Shown: positions 7,285 through 10,321 of the stretch, piece after piece
How positions within the stretch are numbered: the stretch's first letter is position 1
Layout: every line of letters starts with the position of its first letter
From: an uncultured Selenomonas sp.
GTDB taxonomy: Bacteria > Bacillota > Negativicutes > Selenomonadales > Selenomonadaceae
Assembly: GCA_937915915.1 (NCBI GenBank)
Contig: CALGGN010000162.1
Coordinates: 1-10,321, forward strand
Direction of reading: 5' to 3'
DNA: 10,321 bases
Program-made: the position numbers and the translations under genes
Notes under the pieces: model-generated
What the model saw: only the letters and a program-made list of their open reading frames with translations
Database searches by the model: none
What the model was told of the DNA's origin: nothing

Positions 7285-7338
7285 TGTCTGAAATGACCTC
7301 CTGTTTTACATCTGATTCGAACATACCATACAGAATCA

Positions 7339-7367
7339 ATCATAGCATAAGCACCCTAAAAAAACAA
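7339..7367 (-). promoter_or_regulatory. Extended -10 promoter of tig
   Basis: TATGAT (7339-7344) is preceded directly by TGC, an extended -10. TTGTTT (7362-7367), 17 bases upstream, is a weak -35 (3/6). A second weaker TGG-TATGTT lies just downstream. The start would be near 7332, giving a leader of about 47 bases with the consensus ribosome binding site at 7297-7302. No strong terminator for ylxR is visible before it, so read-through from nusA-ylxR into tig is possible. Confidence 0.5.
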
Positions 7368-7386
7368 GTGATTTCACGCTATCTCA

Positions 7387-8103
7387 TTAGATTTCTATGC
7401 CAAATCGTCCCTTTGCTTCCTCAATCAGCGCATCATACATCTCCATGACCTCTGCATGATGCTCGCGGATATAGGAAAGCTGCCACTCCTTTTCCTCTTC
7501 GGGACCCTCCAGATAGGCATGCCCCGCCATTTCCAATGCCTTTGCCGCCTCGGAAAGCTGCGTTCCTCCAATCGAGAGAGAGGTGGACTTGACCGCGTGG
7601 ATATGCGTCGTATAGTCTTTCCAGTTCTCCTCCCGCATGGCGGTTTCCAGCTTGTTCTGCACGGCTTCTTTTCGCTGGCAGAACATGGTGAGGAATCGCA
7701 GATGCATAGGCTCGGTTCCCCCGCAGAATTTCAGCCCGGCTTCCTGATCGATCAGATAGCTGCCGGAAGCCGCCTCCTGCGTTTCCTTCGGCTCCGTTTG
7801 TGCAGTTTCTTCCTTTGCCTCTGCCTGCGGTGCTGCACCATGTTCTTCTTCCGACGAAGACTGAGACCCGACAGCCTGCACCAGACCTGCCGGCAGATAT
7901 TTCTGCACCATGCGCTCCAAAGCGCGGCTCTTTCTTGCCTTCTTAAGGCATTCCGGATCCCGGCAGATATACGCGCCGCGTCCGGAGGCCTTCTCCTTCG
8001 CGTCAAGAAGCAGTGTATGCTCCGGTGTGCGAACAACGCGGATCAGCTTCTTTTTTTCAAAATGGCCGCGGCAGCCCGCGCACATGCGAACAGGTTCTGC
8101 CAT
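7387..8103 (-). CDS. YlxR/RnpM domain fused to a histidine phosphotransfer (Hpt) domain
   Basis: The 238-residue protein joins two families. Residues 5-68 are a YlxR (DUF448) domain: MCAGC (Cys8, Cys11), KKKLIRVVR, GRGAYICRDPEC (Cys48, Cys52) and the closing ARKSRALERM. YlxR, renamed RnpM in Bacillus subtilis, binds RNA and is reported to modulate RNase P. Residues 76-114 are a Glu/Ala/Ser/Thr/Gln linker. Residues 115-235 match Hpt domains of phosphorelays: the helical core LKFCGGTEPMHLRFLTMF, then HAVKSTSLSIGG with the presumed phospho-acceptor His169 and following Lys172, then LSEAAKALEMAG. YlxR proteins are normally about 90-100 residues, so the second half is an addition. The start is 3 bases after the nusA stop with GAGGGA inside the nusA end, implying translational coupling. 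No kinase or receiver domain is encoded nearby, so its phosphoryl donor is unknown. Confidence 0.88.
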   Translation of the reverse strand: MAEPVRMCAGCRGHFEKKKLIRVVRTPEHTLLLDAKEKASGRGAYICRDPECLKKARKSRALERMVQKYLPAGLVQAVGSQSSSEEEHGAAPQAEAKEETAQTEPKETQEAASGSYLIDQEAGLKFCGGTEPMHLRFLTMFCQRKEAVQNKLETAMREENWKDYTTHIHAVKSTSLSIGGTQLSEAAKALEMAGHAYLEGPEEEKEWQLSYIREHHAEVMEMYDALIEEAKGRFGIEI

Positions 8104-8106
8104 AGA

Positions 8107-9159
8107 TCATCCCTCGTTTTCGGGCTTGATATCGATCTTGAAGCCCGTGAGCTTTGCGGCAAGCCGGGCATTCTGGCCCTCCTTGCCGATGGCAAGGGAG
8201 AGCTGATTGTCAGGGACGATAACGCGGCAGGATTTGCCCTCTTCGTCCATGGTCACGCTGATCACGTCTGCGGGCGAGAGCGCCGCGGCGATATACTCCT
8301 CAGGGATCTCGCTGTAGCGGACGATGTCGATCTTCTCACCGCACAGCTCATCAACGATGCTGGCGACGCGGCCGCCGCGGGGGCCTACGCAGGCGCCGAT
8401 GGGATCGACGTCCGGCGCGGTGCTCCAGACCGCCATTTTTGTGCGGGACCCGGCTTCGCGGGCCACGCTCATGATCTCCACGGTGCCGTCGGCGATCTCG
8501 GGGACCTCCAGCTCGAACAGGCGCTTCACGAGCCCCGGATGGGTCCGGCTGATGAGGACCTGGGGACCGCGGCTCGACTTGCGGACCTCGATCACGTACA
8601 CCCGCAGGCGCTTGCCCTCGTACAGCTCCTCGTCGCGCATCTGCTCGTTCGGAGAAAGCAGCGCGTCGGTGTACTCGGCGTTCGAGCTGATCTTCAGGGA
8701 GGCGCTGCCGGTCCTGGGATCGATGCGGGAGACCTCGCCGGTCAGGATCTCATGCTCGTGAGAGGTGAACTCGTCGTAGATGAGCCCGCGCTCCGCCTCG
8801 CGGATGCCCTGGATGATGACCTGCTTTGCCGACTGGGCGGCGATGCGCCCGAATTCCTTCGTATCCACGGGCACGCGGATCTGCATGCCCGCCTTCGCCT
8901 TTTTGCTGTATTTGCGGGCCTGCGCCTCCGTCATCTGCGTGGCGGGGTTCTCAACCTCCTCCACGACGTCGGTGATGACGTACATCTCGATCTTCTGCTT
9001 GTCCTCGTCTATCTCGACCACCACGTTGTCCGCGGCGTCCGGGTTATCGCGCCGGAACGCGGCAAGCATCGCCTGGTTGATCTTGTCGTACATATATTCG
9101 CGGGGAATGCCCTTCTCCCGCTCGATGTCCTCGATGGCACTGAAAAATTCGGCGTTCAT
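8107..9159 (-). CDS. nusA: Transcription termination/antitermination protein NusA
   Basis: NusA binds RNA polymerase and nascent RNA, stimulates pausing and hairpin-dependent termination, and takes part in rRNA antitermination. The 350-residue protein has the polymerase-binding N-terminal domain (1 to about 125, including QSAKQVIIQGIREAERG), an S1 domain (about 135-200, GEVSRIDPRTGSASL), the SRTHPGLVKRLFELEVPEI segment (204-222) and two KH domains, with GPRGGR at 259-264 (KH1) and IGKEGQNARLAA at 324-335 (KH2). It stops right after KH2, as is usual in Gram-positive bacteria, which lack the C-terminal acidic repeats. GGAGG lies 10 bases before the ATG and rimP ends 16 bases upstream. By eye it is more GC-rich than tig, clpX or lon. 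Confidence 0.97.
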   Translation of the reverse strand: MNAEFFSAIEDIEREKGIPREYMYDKINQAMLAAFRRDNPDAADNVVVEIDEDKQKIEMYVITDVVEEVENPATQMTEAQARKYSKKAKAGMQIRVPVDTKEFGRIAAQSAKQVIIQGIREAERGLIYDEFTSHEHEILTGEVSRIDPRTGSASLKISSNAEYTDALLSPNEQMRDEELYEGKRLRVYVIEVRKSSRGPQVLISRTHPGLVKRLFELEVPEIADGTVEIMSVAREAGSRTKMAVWSTAPDVDPIGACVGPRGGRVASIVDELCGEKIDIVRYSEIPEEYIAAALSPADVISVTMDEEGKSCRVIVPDNQLSLAIGKEGQNARLAAKLTGFKIDIKPENEG

Positions 9160-9175
9160 GTATTTTCTTCCTCCG

Positions 9176-9631
9176 TTAGAATTCCACGTGCAGCCGCACG
9201 CTGGCTGTCTGTTTCTTCGTAAAGGTATGCCGCTCGCCGCCGGTGTCGACGGTCACGCTGCCGTCCTCATAGCCGGCCAGCGTACCGATCCATCGCTTCG
9301 CTCCGTCCGCGGCGCTGTAGAGGCTGACCTCCACGGTCGAGCCCATGAAGCGCTCAAAGTCCGACGGACGCTTGAGCTGCCGCTCGCAGCCCGCGGAGCC
9401 GACCTCGAAGATATAGCTGTCCGGCACGGGGTCCGCCTCGTCCAGGATGGGATCCATCGCCCGGGATACCCTCTCGCAGTCGTCCAGATCGACGCCCTCG
9501 GGACCGTCCAGATACAGGCGCAGGTACCTCTGCCCTGCCTCCGTCACGTATTCCACGTCCCAGAGCTCCAGCCCCGCCTCCGTCACTACGGGAAGCGCAA
9601 GCTCGTATACCGTTTGCTCGATTCGATTCAT
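9176..9631 (-). CDS. rimP: Ribosome maturation factor RimP
   Basis: RimP assists assembly of the 30S ribosomal subunit. The 151-residue length is typical. The N-terminal alpha/beta domain (about 1-80) begins MNRIEQTVYELALPVVTEAGLEL and includes YLRLYLDGPEGVDLDDCERVSRAMDP. The C-terminal SH3-like domain carries LKRPSDFERFMG. The family signature before it, usually VSSPGLDRPL, reads VGSAGCERQL here, with Ala and Gln replacing the two usual prolines. The ribosome binding site is weak (GGA about 9 bases upstream). It is the first gene of rimP-nusA-ylxR and follows a promoter plus hairpin leader, so expression is probably set in the leader. Confidence 0.95.
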   Translation of the reverse strand: MNRIEQTVYELALPVVTEAGLELWDVEYVTEAGQRYLRLYLDGPEGVDLDDCERVSRAMDPILDEADPVPDSYIFEVGSAGCERQLKRPSDFERFMGSTVEVSLYSAADGAKRWIGTLAGYEDGSVTVDTGGERHTFTKKQTASVRLHVEF

Positions 9632-9664
9632 AATGATTTCCAGTTTCTGACAATTAAATTTGCT

Positions 9665-9696
9665 TCAAGAAAAAGAGTGGGACAAGACCCACTCCC
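9665..9696 (-). terminator. Terminator-like hairpin in the rimP leader (attenuator candidate)
   Basis: On the minus strand GAGTGGG (9688-9694 on the plus strand) pairs perfectly with CCCACTC (9675-9681) around a 6-base loop. Two outer G-U pairs can extend the stem, and TTTTTCTT follows. It lies between the promoter at 9720-9748 and the rimP start, so it would stop most transcripts before rimP-nusA-ylxR unless bypassed. Because the operon makes NusA, which acts on hairpin terminators, feedback attenuation is a reasonable inference. No alternative antiterminator pairing was worked out. Confidence 0.7.
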
Positions 9697-9719
9697 GGAA
9701 CAAAGTACACTGCTCCATC

Positions 9720-9748
9720 AATATACCATACCGCCGCCCGTAAATCAA
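9720..9748 (-). promoter_or_regulatory. Promoter of rimP-nusA-ylxR
   Basis: TTGATT (9743-9748) and TATATT (9720-9725) are exactly 17 bases apart, matching sigma-A hexamers at 4/6 and 5/6. A TGG directly before the -10 adds the extended -10 element. An A/T-rich stretch upstream could serve as an UP element. The predicted start near 9713 gives a leader of about 80 bases that contains the terminator-like hairpin. Confidence 0.7.
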
Positions 9749-9805
9749 GACCTTTTTTGTAATTTATAGTGCCGTTATTTATTATATATGCTTCGCCGGG
9801 ACGGA

Positions 9806-10321
9806 TCATTCCCCCGGATCGACGGCGGCGCGAAGCTTTTCCAGAGCCTTTTTCTCGATCCGGGACACATACGAGCGGGAAATGCCGAGGCGCTGCGCCA
9901 CCTCGCGCTGGGGCTGCGGCGGCTCTCCCGACAGTCCGTAGCGCAGGCATATGACCTCCTTCTCCCTGCCGTCCCATCTCTTCTCATTGAGGGCGCAGAA
10001 TTCCAGCCAACCCGCATTGGGATAGGCTTCACCCAGGCAATCCTTAAGGGCGGCAGACGCCTTCGAGGACTCCCCTCCCCAGAAACGCTCCGACCAGAGG
10101 GCATATTCATAATCGTCCTTGATGAAGGTGTTCAGGAGATTGTTCATCTGCCCCATCGTCCTGGAATAGAACCACTTGTTGCGTCCTGCCTGCAGGCGGG
10201 TCCTGTTGGTGATGACGTAATCTGTCAGCGTACCTCCTTCCTGGTCCCTCCTGTAGGAATATGTTACTATCGGTTCGGCATATTCCTCGATCTCGGCAGA
10301 CAGCTTTGAACGGAGTTCCTG
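9806..10321 (-). CDS. Partial protein ending in a sigma-70 region 4 DNA-binding domain
   Basis: The frame is open from the right edge to TGA and gives 171 visible residues; the start lies outside the window. The last 50 residues are a clear sigma-70 region 4: REKEVICLRYGL followed by the helix-turn-helix QREVAQRLGISRSYVSRIEKKALEKL, which contacts the -35 element. The SRSYVSRIEKKAL wording is that of sporulation-type sigma factors (SigE/SigK/SigG group), suggesting a spore-forming lineage or its relatives. The preceding 120 or so residues, with segments TLTDYVITNRTRLQAGRNKW and ALWSERFWGG, do not resemble sigma regions 2 or 3 and are not recognised. It may be a regulator with a sigma-4-like domain, or a join of unrelated sequences near residues WLEFCALNEKRW. 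It ends 58 bases before the rimP promoter and has no clear terminator. Confidence 0.6.
   Translation of the reverse strand, partial: QELRSKLSAEIEEYAEPIVTYSYRRDQEGGTLTDYVITNRTRLQAGRNKWFYSRTMGQMNNLLNTFIKDDYEYALWSERFWGGESSKASAALKDCLGEAYPNAGWLEFCALNEKRWDGREKEVICLRYGLSGEPPQPQREVAQRLGISRSYVSRIEKKALEKLRAAVDPGE

Noticed and set aside
6037..7296. Open plus-strand frame of 419 codons across tig
   Set aside because: It is antisense to tig, with no motif and Leu/His/Arg-rich shadow composition.
7365..7386. Terminator after ylxR
   Set aside because: There is a run of seven or more T residues on the minus strand, but the sequence before it can form only a 3-4 bp stem with a tiny loop.
7456..9222. Long open plus-strand frame of 588 codons across nusA and ylxR
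   Set aside because: It is the complement of well-supported genes in GC-rich DNA, where stop codons are rare on the opposite strand; Leu/Asp/Ala/Val-rich composition fits a shadow.
9785..9815. Terminator after the sigma-4 gene
   Set aside because: CCGGG and CCCGG can pair around the stop codon, but the stem is only 5 bp and no uridine tract follows.
1..10321. tRNA, rRNA, CRISPR array or insertion sequence
   Set aside because: No cloverleaf ending in CCA, rRNA signature, regularly spaced repeat-spacer pattern or transposase motif was seen on either strand.

Overview
The window reads as a Firmicutes (Bacillota) chromosome segment with fairly GC-rich coding sequence. All but one of its genes lie on the minus strand. 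From right to left they are: the 3' part of a gene ending in a sigma-70 region 4 domain; a rimP-nusA-ylxR transcription/translation unit; and the protein quality-control cluster tig-clpP-clpX-lon. A lone plus-strand ADP-ribosylglycohydrolase gene converges on lon from the left edge. From memory, Tig, ClpX and Lon read like Negativicutes (Selenomonas-type) proteins, while NusA and the sporulation-type sigma domain read more like Clostridia/Oscillospirales. That assignment is inference, and a mixed origin or chimeric assembly is not excluded.

Region 1-314 holds no convincing gene. It has a perfect 14-bp palindrome, two degenerate 60-bp GC-rich palindromic units, a minus-strand extended -10 box pointing into those units, and the plus-strand promoter of the glycohydrolase gene (315-1259). 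Region 1260-1497, between that gene and the lon terminator, carries two short minus-strand reading frames that look like gene remnants. One has a strong ribosome binding site and a Cys-X2-Cys start.

The lon-clpX-clpP-tig block (1530-7284) is intact with all catalytic motifs present. Trigger factor meets nascent chains at the ribosome, ClpXP is an ATP-dependent unfoldase/protease pair, and Lon is a second AAA+ protease. tig has an extended -10 promoter. clpP appears to have its own promoter overlapped by two exact 10-bp near-palindromic direct repeats. A strong hairpin separates clpX from lon, and lon ends at an intrinsic terminator.

The rimP-nusA-ylxR block (7387-9631) has a good promoter followed by a terminator-like hairpin in the leader, which suggests attenuation. 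Its last gene is the most unusual item: a YlxR/RnpM domain joined by a low-complexity linker to a histidine phosphotransfer (Hpt) domain with a conserved-looking phospho-acceptor histidine. The infB and rbfA genes normally found downstream of ylxR are absent and tig follows instead. The right edge (9806-10321) is a partial frame in which sigma region 4 follows at least 120 residues that do not look like sigma regions 2 or 3.
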